Origin: DASQDN01 sp963825845
GTDB taxonomy: Bacteria > Acidobacteriota > Terriglobia > Bryobacterales > Bryobacteraceae
NCBI GenBank assembly: GCA_963825845.1
Contig: CAWGVL010000065.1
Span: forward strand, 124,001 to 188,000
Reading direction: 5' to 3'
DNA length: 64,000 bases
The notes beneath the pieces were generated by a model. That model was not told the DNA's origin. It saw nothing but the letters and a program-made list of their open reading frames with translations, and searched no databases. This document shows, piece by piece, positions 16,216 to 25,692 of the stretch. A program made the position numbers and the translations under genes. Within the stretch, counting starts at the first letter, position 1. Each line of letters starts with the position of its first letter.

Positions 16216-17280
16216 CTATTGGACGGAAGCCATCCAGTAACCACGCCTGGTGCGGACTTCGAGGTCCTTGCGCGTAACCTCAACCCGAATGCTGTGCAAC
16301 CCGCCCTCGTTCTTGTTGTTCGGGTTGTACGTGATCATGTACTGGTTGTGAATCTCGCGGCCGACACTTTGCGCGGCTCGCTCCAGGTCCGTTTGCGAAA
16401 CGAACCCAACTTCCTTGCCACCTGTGTATTGGGTGTAGATTTCGATCGGATTCTGCACGAATACAGCCCGCACACCACGGAATATCTCGGTGATCATCGG
16501 TGCAAACTGAATGCCCTGTCCACCAGTCGCGGTCATCTGGGCTGCAGAAGTAGGCGTGCCTGGCACACCCGCAGGAAGGTGGCGAGCCTCCGGAGGAATC
16601 GAAGATGGCCGGGGCGGAGGAGCCTTTGACGTTAACTCTGTATACACTCGCGACATGTTCAACGCGTAGACGATGACGTTGGCAAACTCGAGTCGAGTCA
16701 ATGCCTCGCGAGCCCTGCCCTCGCTGCCTTTGTCCAAGGATTCGGCGATGAGCAGCAATACGCGGCGGCGTTCTTTCGGACGTTTTTCCAACATACGGGC
16801 TGCTTCGTTCACAGCGTCCGTCAGGACACTCTGGCTGCTTCCGGGTTTGAGCTTCTTCAGGCCTTCCGTGATCTTATCCGGATCGCTGGTGAAGTCTTGA
16901 AGCAGCCGTAGCTGGTGATCGAATGAGACGACGGCGATTTCTCCGCCATCTCCGGCGACCATTGTCTGCAGCATTGTTCCGATCTTCTGAATCTTCGGCA
17001 AAACAGCTTCGACCTTGTAATCGGCCTGAACAGCAACCACCATCGACACCGGCGAGATCACCTCATCCACCTTTATGGTCTGGGGCTTGTCGTTGTCGTA
17101 AAGCCGAAACTCCATTGGCTTAAGACCGGTCACATAAAGACCGTCTTTATCCATTACCGTGGTGGGCGCGATCACCTCATCGACTCGCTGTCGAATCGTG
17201 AGTTCGCCGCCTTCTTGGGCAATCAAGGCGGCTGTAAGGAAGGCCGCTGCCGAAACTACAAGTTTCCGCCGCATCGTCAT
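16216..17280 (-). CDS. VWFA-related acidobacterial protein, MIDAS lost
   Basis: A 354-residue exported protein with a signal peptide (MTMRRKLVVSAAAFLTAALIA). It matches the acidobacterial VWFA-related family by its opening DKDGLYVTGLKPMEF and LYDNDKPQTIKVDE strands followed by a von Willebrand A fold (residues about 75-260). The metal-ion site DxSxS normally follows MVVAV; here the sequence is VVAVQADYKV, so the MIDAS acid/serine set is absent. Later VWA elements such as VLTDAVNEAARML and RVLLLIAESLDKGSEG remain. It probably binds a surface partner without metal. It ends 3 bases after the convergent MEMO gene. Family call is good. Confidence 0.85.
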   Translation of the reverse strand: MTMRRKLVVSAAAFLTAALIAQEGGELTIRQRVDEVIAPTTVMDKDGLYVTGLKPMEFRLYDNDKPQTIKVDEVISPVSMVVAVQADYKVEAVLPKIQKIGTMLQTMVAGDGGEIAVVSFDHQLRLLQDFTSDPDKITEGLKKLKPGSSQSVLTDAVNEAARMLEKRPKERRRVLLLIAESLDKGSEGRAREALTRLEFANVIVYALNMSRVYTELTSKAPPPRPSSIPPEARHLPAGVPGTPTSAAQMTATGGQGIQFAPMITEIFRGVRAVFVQNPIEIYTQYTGGKEVGFVSQTDLERAAQSVGREIHNQYMITYNPNNKNEGGLHSIRVEVTRKDLEVRTRRGYWMASVQ

Positions 17281-17295
17281 TGTGACGTCATCCTG

Positions 17296-17781
17296 TTACC
17301 GGGAGTTTCCGTGTTCAGTATTACCCCTTAGCAAATCAATAATATGCGGAACAAGATCGAGGATGCTTTCAAGCGATTCGCAGGCCCCCTGCGGAGACCC
17401 GGGAAGGTTCACAATCACGCATTTGCCACGACTTCCAGCCAAACCTCGCGACAAAACCGCTCTACGAGTTTTCCGCATACCTTCAAAACGCATCCACTCT
17501 CCGATGCCGGGGATCTCACGGTGTAAAACGCGCCGAGTTGCCTCCGGGGTCACATCCCGCGTTGCCACGCCAGTTCCTCCCGTCGTAAACACGGCATCGA
17601 TATAACCATCATCCACCCATTTGAGGAGCTGGTCAGCAATCCGATCCATCTCATCCGGTACTTCCGCCTGTATGACGACCCATCCAGCTTCTTCCAGGCA
17701 CCGACGAACGGCAGGGCCGGACCGATCCTCCCGGGTTCCGGCGCATACGGAATCGCTTACGGTGAGAACGGCTGCTCTCAT
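17296..17781 (-). CDS. mog: Molybdopterin adenylyltransferase (MogA/MoaB family)
   Basis: A 161-residue single-domain MPT-binding protein. FTTGGTGVATRDVTPEA (about residues 65-81) is the family signature, followed by IPGIGEWMR and NLPGSPQGACESL near the C-terminus. It adenylates molybdopterin before metal insertion. The start ATG overlaps the moaC stop in ATGA (17778-17781). MogA and MoaB are hard to separate by length alone; both make the same chemistry in this context. Third gene of moeA-moaC-mog. Confidence 0.92.
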   Translation of the reverse strand: MRAAVLTVSDSVCAGTREDRSGPAVRRCLEEAGWVVIQAEVPDEMDRIADQLLKWVDDGYIDAVFTTGGTGVATRDVTPEATRRVLHREIPGIGEWMRFEGMRKTRRAVLSRGLAGSRGKCVIVNLPGSPQGACESLESILDLVPHIIDLLRGNTEHGNSR

Positions 17782-18251
17782 ATCATTCGCCGGAAATCGC
17801 CGCTCTTTCCGCCGGTTTTTTCGATCAGGTAGACGTCCTGGATCTCAATTGATTTGTCCAGCGCCTTCGTCATGTCGTACACCGTGAGCGCGGCGATGCT
17901 CGCTGCGGTCAACGCTTCCATCTCCACTCCCGTCGGTCCATTCAGCGCAGCCGAGGCGATGATGCGGACACCTTCGTTTTCAATCTTCACCTCGACATCC
18001 ACATGGCTCAGCATCAACGGGTGACACATAGGTATCAACTCTGACGTACGCTTAGCTGCTTGAATGCCGGCGAATCGGGCAACCTCGAGCGGATTCCCTT
18101 TAGGATTCTCCGGGAGTTTCCGAAGCACATCGGGCGTGATGCGAACGAATGCCTGAGCTCGCGCTGTGCGCCGCGTATCGGCCTTGCCTCCGACATCGAC
18201 CATGCGCGCGGACCCTGCCGCATCGTAGTGGGATAGCTTGTCCTGACTCAT
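17778..18251 (-). CDS. moaC: Cyclic pyranopterin monophosphate synthase MoaC
   Basis: About 157 residues, standard MoaC size when begun at ATG 18251 (MSQDKLSHYD). Signature segments are ELIPMCHPL (catalytic region), GPTGVEMEALTAAS and TVYDMTKALDK, the last carrying the conserved Asp-Met-x-Lys active-site residues. It converts the MoaA product to cyclic pyranopterin monophosphate, the first stable intermediate of molybdenum cofactor synthesis. The start overlaps the moeA stop (ATGA, 18248-18251), which supports it over a longer upstream frame. Confidence 0.95.
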   Translation of the reverse strand: MSQDKLSHYDAAGSARMVDVGGKADTRRTARAQAFVRITPDVLRKLPENPKGNPLEVARFAGIQAAKRTSELIPMCHPLMLSHVDVEVKIENEGVRIIASAALNGPTGVEMEALTAASIAALTVYDMTKALDKSIEIQDVYLIEKTGGKSGDFRRMI

Positions 18252-19447
18252 CGAACGAGTACCCGAATCGAATCGCCTTGCTCCCATGACTCACGATCCG
18301 CATCTGCAACCAAAAACGCGTTTGCTCGTGCGACCGTAAACACGTCGCCCGATCCTTGCCACTTTAACGGTATGACCGTCTCTCCTTCATCGCCGAGTGC
18401 TGCCGGGAGAAAACGCGTCAATCCGGTCTTATGCCGAAACGCATTCGCGAGCCGCGCGCGAGTGAAGAGAGCGTCCATCTCACGAATACCCGCGAGCAGA
18501 TCCAACGCGAGCCGCGCAAACAATTCGAAAGTCACCATCGTGGATACCGGGTTTCCCGGGAGACCAAAGAAGAATTTCCCCCGCGTTTGACCGAACACCG
18601 CCGGCTGGCCTGGCTGGATTTTAACTCTCGTGAAGTGGAACTCGGCCCCGTACTCGGCTAGCACGGCTTCGACCAAGTCATACTTGCCTGCTGAAACTCC
18701 GCCGGAAAGTAGGACCAGGTCCGATTCAAGCGCTCGGTCTAGCGCGCTGCGCAGTTCATCCTCCGTGTCTCGTGCCACGGTCCGAAATGTGATCGCTCCC
18801 CCTGCGCGCTGCACCTGCGCGGCGAGCGAATATGAGTTGGAGTTGCGAATCTGATATGACTCGGGCTGCTCGTCTACTTCGACCAGTTCGTCACCGGTAG
18901 TGATGATGCTGACCGTAGGCTTGGCGTAAACCTTCACCTGCAGGGCGCCGACGCTCGCCATCACCCCAATGTGCGCATAGTCGATTTTTGTCCCTGCCGC
19001 GAGGACCCTTTGACCGGCCGATGCCTCGCAACCGGCGGGACTGATGTTCTCACCAAACGTCAATGATCGCTGTGTGTCGATTGTCTCGCCATCGCGCTCC
19101 GCATGCTCTACCATCAGGACGGCGTCGGCGCCGTCCGGCACAGGCGCGCCTGTCATGATTTCGACACATTCTCCGCGCTTCACGGGGCGAGCGGCAGCCA
19201 TCCCGGCGCGAACTTCACCGACGACGCGCAGGCGGCCAGGAAGATCCGTTGACTGCACTGCAAATCCGTCGCGCATCGATCGTGGAAACGGCGGGTATGC
19301 TCGGTCTGCATAAATATCCTCTGCCAGAACACGTCCTGCCGCCGCATCGAGCAGCACCGATTCACTTGTAGATGGAACTCGGCTTCCGATGACACGACGA
19401 ATGCAGTCACGAGCCTCATCCCATCGCAGCGCAGTCACTGAAACCAT
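18248..19447 (-). CDS. moeA: Molybdopterin molybdenumtransferase MoeA
   Basis: A 399-residue MoeA, full length. Domain order is as expected: N-terminal linker region with PPFPRSMRDGFAV (about 52-64), then the MPT-binding domain with TTGDELVEVDE and SGGVSAGKYDLV, and FFGLPGNPVSTM before the C-terminal barrel. MoeA inserts molybdate into adenylated molybdopterin in the cytosol. It leads the moeA-moaC-mog operon, whose genes overlap by 4 bases at each junction. moaA, moaD and moaE are not in this window. Confidence 0.95.
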   Translation of the reverse strand: MVSVTALRWDEARDCIRRVIGSRVPSTSESVLLDAAAGRVLAEDIYADRAYPPFPRSMRDGFAVQSTDLPGRLRVVGEVRAGMAAARPVKRGECVEIMTGAPVPDGADAVLMVEHAERDGETIDTQRSLTFGENISPAGCEASAGQRVLAAGTKIDYAHIGVMASVGALQVKVYAKPTVSIITTGDELVEVDEQPESYQIRNSNSYSLAAQVQRAGGAITFRTVARDTEDELRSALDRALESDLVLLSGGVSAGKYDLVEAVLAEYGAEFHFTRVKIQPGQPAVFGQTRGKFFFGLPGNPVSTMVTFELFARLALDLLAGIREMDALFTRARLANAFRHKTGLTRFLPAALGDEGETVIPLKWQGSGDVFTVARANAFLVADADRESWEQGDSIRVLVR

Positions 19448-19488
19448 TCTAGGGCGAGGTTCGAAGTTGCCTTGCGATACTAAATGCG

Positions 19489-20886
19489 ATGCCGCACAGA
19501 TTGACGCTCACCAATATGGCGCAGCTCATTCGTCAACGAAAGCTCTCGCCTGTGGAACTGGTGGACGCTCATCTGAAGCAGATCGAGAAGCACAACCCAG
19601 CCATCAATGCGTTCGTGATGCAGTTTCCGTCGGAAGCGCGAGCCGCCGCCCGTTACGCCGAGATGGAGCGGCCTGAGGCGCCTTTGCACGGGATCCCGGT
19701 CACAATCAAAGACAGCTTCGATATCCGAGATCTGCCGACGCTGTGCGGGAGCCGTTTCCGTCTGAATCATCGCGCTGGCGCCGACTCGACCGTGGTTACG
19801 TAGAATTCGTGACGCCGGCGGCATCATCCTGGGCAAGACCAACTGCTCCGAGTTTCTTGCCAGTTGGGAGAGCGACAACTACATCACGGGTCGAACGAGC
19901 AACCCGTGGAATCTGGATCGCACAGCCGGCGGGTCGAGCGGAGGTGAGGCGGCTGCCATCGCGGCAGGATTCTCCGCCGGAGGCGTTGGCAGCGATGGCG
20001 GTGGTTCGATTCGAGTCCCGGCTCACTTCTGTGGCATTGCCGGATTGAAGCCTACTCCGGGACGAGTTCCGGCAACCGGTCATTTCCCGGAGATCAGCCA
20101 CCCTGGAGGCTTGCTTGGAGTAGCGGGGCCGATGGCGCGTACCGTAGAGGATGTCGCCATTCTATTTGGGATACTCTCGGGCTACGATCCTTCCGACCCG
20201 TTCTCATCGCCCGTGCCATGCGGAAGACCTGGAAAATTGGACGGCTGCATCGGCGTGATGGAGCAGTTCCTGGATCAGCCAGTCGAAGACAGTCATCCGG
20301 ACCGCCGTTCGCTCGGCCGCCAGTCTGCTTGCATCCTCCGGATTCGACGTGGAAGGTTTCCGGCCGGCGGGTCTCGAGCGCGCGCATGAAACGTGGTGGT
20401 TCTTCTTCGGCGAACTTTCTGCCTCCTTCACACGCGAAGTGTTGAAAGGCAGGGAATCTGACGCGCACTGGACATCGACAGATCTCCTCGCGCTCACGCA
20501 CGCAGAACCGCCAATCAGCGGTCGTGGAGTTGTCGATGCGCTCGGCGCGCGTGATCGGATGCGCGGTCAGTTGTTTCAGCAAATGCAGCGATTCCCGGTG
20601 TTGCTGATGCCGGTCTGTGCAGTGCCCGCATTTCGTCACCGTCAGCGCGAATGGCCGATAAACGGGCATTCTTTAGAACATGCTGGAGATCATGTCACCG
20701 GCTACACCTTGGAACCTGCTGGGGATGCCGGGCCTGGTTGTGCCGATGAGCATCACGGACGATGGACTGCCGATCGGAGTGCAACTGGTCGCGAAGCCGT
20801 ACGAAGAAGAACTCCTGCTTCAGGTTGGTGCACTGCTTGAGCAGGCGCGCGGGCCGTTCCCACTGCCGCCCGGATTCGACGAGTGA
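19489..20886 (+). pseudogene. Amidase (amidase signature family), three frameshifts
   Basis: Joined over three breaks it is a full amidase of about 464 residues. The catalytic lysine is in HGIPVTIKDSFD, the cis-Ser of the triad in AGGSSGGEAAA, and the nucleophilic serine in SDGGGSIRVPA; the C-terminus ends VQLVAKPYEEE and PLPPGFDE. Each break fits one extra base: near 19801 (frame 1 to 2), near 20288, and near 20674. These enzymes hydrolyse amides, including Glu-tRNA amidation by GatA relatives; this one lacks GatB/GatC nearby, so a general amidase is likelier. I infer consensus errors, but true decay is possible. Confidence 0.85.
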
Positions 20887-20891
20887 GGCCG

Positions 20892-21350
20892 TCAGTTGCC
20901 GCTCATGCCCATACTTTCCATCGCGCTCGTCGCGACAGCGGCGCGTGGCGTGAACCTGCGGGCGATGTAGGGCGACACCAGAGTTAGCGGCTTCGTGATC
21001 GAGACCGTCACGCGGTGAGACATCGTACCCGGCGTTCCGGCTACGGACACGTTGACATCGCCCGGCGCCAGACCGAGAAGGCCGATGCTGCGGCCCGACG
21101 ACGCCGTAGGGCTAAAGAAGACGGCGTAATTTTTTACCGGAGCCGATGATGTGGTTGGATCCCATTTCGCCGCGGCCCATCGGCTCGCGGCACGGGCACG
21201 TTCGTTCATGTACTGCATCTGCATGAACACCTGACAAATATCGATAGTGCCGAGGATCAGCAGGATCGTCGTGCCGAGGATCATGACCCCCTCGAGCATT
21301 CCGTAGCCACGGCTCGACTCGAGCCTTCGTTTAGAAACAGTACCCTGCAT
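20892..21350 (-). CDS. TadE/TadG-like pilus assembly protein
   Basis: A 152-residue protein with the TadE pattern: a short basic N-terminus, then a hydrophobic helix beginning at about residue 17 with a glutamate near its start (GMLEGVMILGTTILLIL), then a helix continuing into a periplasmic domain with a strand-rich tail. TadE-like pseudopilins are processed minor pilins of Flp/Tad secretion pili. It overlaps the preceding TadE-like gene by about 20 bases, and a TadG-like gene lies further upstream. The TadZABC machinery is not in the window. Confidence 0.85.
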   Translation of the reverse strand: MQGTVSKRRLESSRGYGMLEGVMILGTTILLILGTIDICQVFMQMQYMNERARAASRWAAAKWDPTTSSAPVKNYAVFFSPTASSGRSIGLLGLAPGDVNVSVAGTPGTMSHRVTVSITKPLTLVSPYIARRFTPRAAVATSAMESMGMSGN

Positions 21351-21762
21351 AGCTCATCGTCACAGAGGGACGGTTGATTAAAGTGAAAGAACCCATGGCG
21401 CCGATGCCAAGACTCACCCCACTGATGGAGACGGTAACCAGGCCGGGGCTGGCGGTCCGATCCAAGTTTACGATCACATTGCTTGTCGTGAGGCGGGGTA
21501 CCGTGGACGACGTTCCGCCGGTAGGATTGCCGTAGACAACGAAATTCCGAACCGCGGTCTGATATGCCGCAACGCCTGACGTTCCTGCGCAATCCAGACG
21601 CGATGCATAACGAGCCCCGTCCGTGACCCGGGTCACCAGCGCGTCGTAGATATACACGTTCCAGCCTATGGACATTGCTCCTGTGACTCCTGCGGAAAGC
21701 AGAACTGCGAGCAGCGCAAACTCGACGAAGGCGCTTCCACGTTGTTGATTGCGTTTGCGCAT
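21331..21762 (-). CDS. TadE-like pseudopilin
   Basis: A 143-residue TadE family protein. The N-terminus RGSAFVEFALLAVLLSAGV shows the Gly and Glu that mark the processing and assembly region of these minor pilins, followed by a long hydrophobic helix and a small periplasmic domain. Cysteines near residues 53 and 142 could form a disulfide. It is the middle gene of three Tad-type genes, 8 bases after the TadG-like gene and overlapping the next one. It likely forms part of the Flp pilus tip or base. Confidence 0.85.
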   Translation of the reverse strand: MRKRNQQRGSAFVEFALLAVLLSAGVTGAMSIGWNVYIYDALVTRVTDGARYASRLDCAGTSGVAAYQTAVRNFVVYGNPTGGTSSTVPRLTTSNVIVNLDRTASPGLVTVSISGVSLGIGAMGSFTLINRPSVTMSYAGYCF

Positions 21763-21770
21763 TGCAATCC

Positions 21771-23045
21771 TCAGAACAATTTCACCCGGTAGGATTTCCC
21801 ACGCTCACCGGCCGCGCCGCTTCCGCCCATCAGGACTTTGTTGTCGACGAACTCGGCGCAACAAGGCCACCCATTCAAGCGGCAAGGCTGTACGGGCAGG
21901 AAGAAGGTCGCGAACCCGACCACGACATCGTGCTGATTGATGGGCACGCGAACGAGGCGGCTACCGTTCCCGTTATTGGCGGCTGCGTACTGGGCGAACG
22001 TCGTGGAAGTGCTGTCCGTATCTCTCGTAACACGTTGCAGCAGGGACCCTGACACACCGAGTTGGAGAGAGTTCCGTTGTCCCGGGATCGTATTGATAAT
22101 GTCGCCGATCCTGAGCGCCGGCGGATTCGGGCCGTAATAGTGACCCAGAATTGCAGCCTCGAGGCCCGGATTGCCATTGCTGGCATCGGGATTCAATTGG
22201 ATGTAACCCCGGTCTCGGCTCGCACTGTTCTCGCCCGCATATCCGGCATTGAAGTCGCCCGGGCACATCTCCGTTTCCGGAGTCCAGGTATCGACACAGC
22301 CGCTCCCGCCACCGTTTCCGTTTCCATTGCCATTCCCGTTTCCGTTACCCCCAGTCCCGTTTGCATTGCCGTTCCCATTTCCTGAGGACGTGGACTCATC
22401 CCACGCGCCCATCGCTCCACATTTGACGGTGCGATGCCCTTTCGGCGGCCAAACGAGTGTGTATAGGTTCTGTCTGGTATTGTTTTGATATTGATAGCCG
22501 AAATTGGGGTCCGTGGAACTCAATGCATCCGGAGAGAATGGATCGAGCCATTTGCCCGGGTTCGGTTCGGCGAACTGTCCCGCTGTGGCGACCGCGTTAA
22601 CCGTCTGCGTTGGGCTGGCTCCCTGGAAGATTCTTACGAAATACATCGGCAGACCCGCTGTGACATTCACGCGAACAAATCGATAGCCTGCGCCATTTCC
22701 GATCGAGTTTGCCGCGAGCCATGGTCCGTCTTTGGTTGTCCCGAATGTGACTGTCACATTGTTTGCCGGTACATTTTGCGAATTGAAATTCCAGCGGTTA
22801 CTTCCCGGACCGGCTATTCCAATTGTCTGCGCTGAGGTGACGCCGTTCGTAGTCCCGTTGAGACGCAAGGCCGCGGCCATCGCAGCGGCGTCAGCGAAAG
22901 CCTGTATCTCACTCTTGACGACGTAGATCCGTCCCAGATCGACGGTAAGACCAAACATGCCGATCATAACCGTCAGGCAGCAGCCAGCGAGAAGTAAACT
23001 AAAGCCCTTGCGCGAGTTGCGGCGAGCGGATTTTGACATGCCCAT
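21771..23045 (-). CDS. TadG-like protein with a Gly-Asn repeat
   Basis: A 424-residue protein with a basic start, a hydrophobic helix (about 14-35, FSLLLAGCCLTVMIGMFGL) and the TadG-like segment FADAAAMAAALRLNG (about 51-65) found in pilus-assembly and flp-linked proteins. The central part (about residues 222-250) is a Gly-Asn repeat of more than ten GN units. It probably sits in the inner membrane with a long periplasmic domain. The repeat is a likely flexible or adhesive linker. First gene of the three-gene Tad-like set. An alternative start is ATG 23039. Confidence 0.82.
   Translation of the reverse strand: MGMSKSARRNSRKGFSLLLAGCCLTVMIGMFGLTVDLGRIYVVKSEIQAFADAAAMAAALRLNGTTNGVTSAQTIGIAGPGSNRWNFNSQNVPANNVTVTFGTTKDGPWLAANSIGNGAGYRFVRVNVTAGLPMYFVRIFQGASPTQTVNAVATAGQFAEPNPGKWLDPFSPDALSSTDPNFGYQYQNNTRQNLYTLVWPPKGHRTVKCGAMGAWDESTSSGNGNGNANGTGGNGNGNGNGNGNGGGSGCVDTWTPETEMCPGDFNAGYAGENSASRDRGYIQLNPDASNGNPGLEAAILGHYYGPNPPALRIGDIINTIPGQRNSLQLGVSGSLLQRVTRDTDSTSTTFAQYAAANNGNGSRLVRVPINQHDVVVGFATFFLPVQPCRLNGWPCCAEFVDNKVLMGGSGAAGERGKSYRVKLF
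22313..22383. repeat. Hexanucleotide-type coding repeat (Gly-Asn)
   Basis: On the minus strand this is a run of near-copies of a GGAAAC-like hexamer coding for Gly-Asn pairs, with some Ala-Asn and Thr-Gly changes. Copy number of such a tract could vary by slippage in steps of two residues without breaking the frame. Confidence 0.7.
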
Positions 23046-23235
23046 TCTTGTTGATAGCGGCTTCAGCGCCTGCTATGAACCTCATGAGGTCGCGTGAAAT
23101 TCCGATGATGCCTTAAGTCACCGAACTTTCGTACCCGCGAATCTCACCCCACACGTATCATGTCGGCGCGACGGCGCGGATCTTTAGCTTTTTTTTCGGG
23201 GGCTGTATACGTGACTTCTTGTGACAAGACTCCTT

Positions 23236-24003
23236 CTACAGGACGACGCACCCGTAGCCATCGAGATCGAACTGCTCCCGAACGTCTCGTTTGAACATCG
23301 CGGCGACTCTGTCCGCCTCGTCGTCTTGGAACCCACTCAGGATCAGTCCTCGCGCGATGCGCGTAAGTTCGGTCTTCAAAGTGCCGAGCGTAGGCACGTT
23401 TAGATTGCATACGGCCCAATCGACCGCGTCGGACCGCACTGACCGGGCGGAGCCCGTAAACAGCAAGATGCCTGCATCAACCTTGGATCGCGCGACCACC
23501 GTCGCCTCATGTTCGATGTCGCAGCCGAACACAGGCGTCGCGCCAAGCAAACGCGCGCCGTCCGCGAGGATTCCAGCCCCAGTACCGATGTCCAGCACCC
23601 TATCGCCGGGGCCGACATGCCGCTCCATCGCCATCAGGCAGAGTTGTGTTGCGGGATGCGTTCCGCTGCCGCACGCCATTCCTGGATGCATTATCAATCG
23701 CAGACGTCCCTGGGGAGCGGCGTCATCGAGCCACTCGGGTACGAGGAAAAACCGTTCTCCAACAGGAAAGGCCCGCCAATGCGAGCGTGCGTGTGCGACC
23801 CAGTCGTAGTCCTCCTCTTCTTGAATGACGGGCTTGAACTCACGGAATTGCCTGGCAATCGCCTCGCGTTCGCTCTCCGGTCCGAAAAACGCGCGCAGCG
23901 ATCCGCTGTCTTCTTCCGTGATGCCTGTTGCGCCGGCATCCCACAAGTTCGCGATCAGCAGATCGCGCTCGTCTTCGCGTGCTTCGACCCAAAGTGAAAA
24001 CAC
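23236..24003 (-). CDS. prmA: Ribosomal protein L11 methyltransferase-like (PrmA)
   Basis: A 255-residue SAM-dependent methyltransferase. The N-terminal part (MFSLWVEAREDERDLLIANLW) matches the PrmA substrate-recognition domain, and the Rossmann part has VLDIGTGAGILADGARLLGA as motif I and AVCNLNVPTLGTL as the later motif replacing the common NILA/NPPY. PrmA trimethylates ribosomal protein L11. The protein is somewhat shorter than E. coli PrmA (about 290). It starts 6 bases after the acyl-CoA ligase stop, so it is probably cotranscribed with it. Confidence 0.82.
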   Translation of the reverse strand: MFSLWVEAREDERDLLIANLWDAGATGITEEDSGSLRAFFGPESEREAIARQFREFKPVIQEEEDYDWVAHARSHWRAFPVGERFFLVPEWLDDAAPQGRLRLIMHPGMACGSGTHPATQLCLMAMERHVGPGDRVLDIGTGAGILADGARLLGATPVFGCDIEHEATVVARSKVDAGILLFTGSARSVRSDAVDWAVCNLNVPTLGTLKTELTRIARGLILSGFQDDEADRVAAMFKRDVREQFDLDGYGCVVL

Positions 24004-24009
24004 TGATCG

Positions 24010-25575
24010 CTATCCTTGGACCCGTTTTGACTTTCCGACCCAATATTTCTCTTTCAGGATGAGCTTCCGAATCTTACCCGTCCCCGTCTTCGGAAGAGCT
24101 TCATCGGAGAAGTCGATTCGGCGAGGCATCTTGAACTTTGCCAAACGCCCATTCAGGAACTCGCACAGGGATTCCGCATTGAGTTGCGATCCTTGTTTCC
24201 GCACAACGATGGCCGCGGGCACTTCGCCCCACTTCTCGTCGGGGGCGGCCACCACCGCGCACTCGAACACGTCGGGATGAGCCGATATAGCTTTTTCCAC
24301 TTCAAGCGAGGAGATGTTCTCACCGCCGCTGACGATGATCTCCTTCTTGCGATCGACGATATGGATGAACGCATTCTCATCCCAAACTGCCATGTCGCCA
24401 GTCGCCAACCAGCCGTCGCTCATCACGGCTCTGGTTGCGTCCGGCTCTTCGTAATATCCCGCCATGATGTGGTCTCCGCGCGCGATCACTTCACCGATGC
24501 TCTTTCCGTCGCGAGCCACGTCGATCCCCTGGGGATCGACCACTCGAATCTCGACACCCGGCACTGGCCAGCCCGTCATTGCTTGCCTTTCATACCGCTC
24601 GCGTTCACTCTGATAAATGATGCCCCGCTTCGGACGTGCGAACGTCAGCACAGGAGCCGTTTCAGTTAGCCCGTATCCGGCGTACACTCGGCATTTAAAC
24701 CGTTCTTCCATGCGCTGAATCAGTTCCGGTGAGGAGGCTGCACCGCCGATTTGAATCTGACGCATGCTCGAAATGTCGTAAGCGCTTACATTCGGGATTG
24801 CGAGCAAAGCATTGGCCATCGTGGGCACTACGGCCATGTCGGTCACGCGATGCCGATCAATGAGTTCATATACGGCAACGGGATCGAATCGTCGAACCAT
24901 CACCTGCTTTGTGCCCATCATCGTCGAGGAGTGCGCGTGGCCCCATCCATTTGCATGAAAAAGAGGGATCGTGTGCAGGTCGACCATGGTCGCAGGTTCG
25001 ACATAGCACGTGGCGACCGAAAGTGCATGAAGGTAGAGGGTGCGATGCGAGAGCATCACCCCTTTTGGCGTGCCTGTGCTCCCGCTCGTGTAGAAGAGTT
25101 CGGCAACCGAATTCTCATCCACCTGCATGAAGTCAAAACGCTCGGGCTTCGCCGCCGTCAGCAGGGCCTCGTATTCTTCGTTCAGTCGAATCTTACGCTC
25201 AACCGGAAGAGAATTCGCAATCGGCTCAAACTCGGGTTCATAGAACAACAATCGTGCGCCGGAGTGCTGCAACATGACGCTGAGTTCCGAGGCGGTCAAC
25301 CTCACGTTCAATGGCATAACAATTCCGCCCACCATCGGAACGCCGTAATAGCCTTCGATGAGGGCGTGGCCATTGAAACTAAGGAAGGCGACGCGATCGC
25401 CGGGCCGGACTCCTGCATCGCGAAGAGCTGCGGCGAGCCTCTCACACCTTTCTCCAAACACCTTGTATGTAAACTCCCGGTCACCGGAAACAACACCGAT
25501 GGCGTCGCCGAATAGATCGACAGCACGATATAAACAACGAATCGGAGTGAGCGGAACACAATGAGCTGGCAGCAT
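24010..25575 (-). CDS. Acyl-CoA synthetase (AMP-binding, class I)
   Basis: About 521 residues when begun at ATG 25575 (MLPAHCVPLTPIRCLYRA); longer starts would run into the terminator at 25636-25669. The AMP-binding signature YTSGSTGTPKGVMLSH and the YGLTETAPVL and TGDMAVWDE motifs are intact, with the C-terminal lysine region KTGTGKIRKLIL. It makes acyl-CoA via an acyl-adenylate. Closest by pattern to medium- or long-chain fatty acid ligases. prmA follows. The chain length cannot be read. Confidence 0.9.
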   Translation of the reverse strand: MLPAHCVPLTPIRCLYRAVDLFGDAIGVVSGDREFTYKVFGERCERLAAALRDAGVRPGDRVAFLSFNGHALIEGYYGVPMVGGIVMPLNVRLTASELSVMLQHSGARLLFYEPEFEPIANSLPVERKIRLNEEYEALLTAAKPERFDFMQVDENSVAELFYTSGSTGTPKGVMLSHRTLYLHALSVATCYVEPATMVDLHTIPLFHANGWGHAHSSTMMGTKQVMVRRFDPVAVYELIDRHRVTDMAVVPTMANALLAIPNVSAYDISSMRQIQIGGAASSPELIQRMEERFKCRVYAGYGLTETAPVLTFARPKRGIIYQSERERYERQAMTGWPVPGVEIRVVDPQGIDVARDGKSIGEVIARGDHIMAGYYEEPDATRAVMSDGWLATGDMAVWDENAFIHIVDRKKEIIVSGGENISSLEVEKAISAHPDVFECAVVAAPDEKWGEVPAAIVVRKQGSQLNAESLCEFLNGRLAKFKMPRRIDFSDEALPKTGTGKIRKLILKEKYWVGKSKRVQG

Positions 25576-25635
25576 GGCAAGCAAGTCCTTCCCGTGTGAT
25601 TCTACTCCGGTCACGTGCGCGCTCGCACCCGAAAA

Positions 25636-25669
25636 CAAAAAAGCCCGCCCCTCAACAGCAAGGGCGGGC
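25636..25669 (-). terminator. Intrinsic terminator of the TonB-receptor gene
   Basis: On the minus strand an 8-bp perfect GC stem (GCCCGCCC at 25643-25650 with GGGCGGGC at 25662-25669) is followed by TTTTTTGTTTT. It begins 24 bases after the receptor stop codon, a textbook rho-independent terminator that separates the receptor from the acyl-CoA ligase gene. Confidence 0.95.
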
Positions 25670-25692
25670 CATGATCAAGATGACTCGGTTGA

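Noticed and set aside
22313..22383. CRISPR-like short repeats
   Set aside because: Repeats are hexamer-like, without spacers, and read in frame as Gly-Asn in a TadG-like protein.
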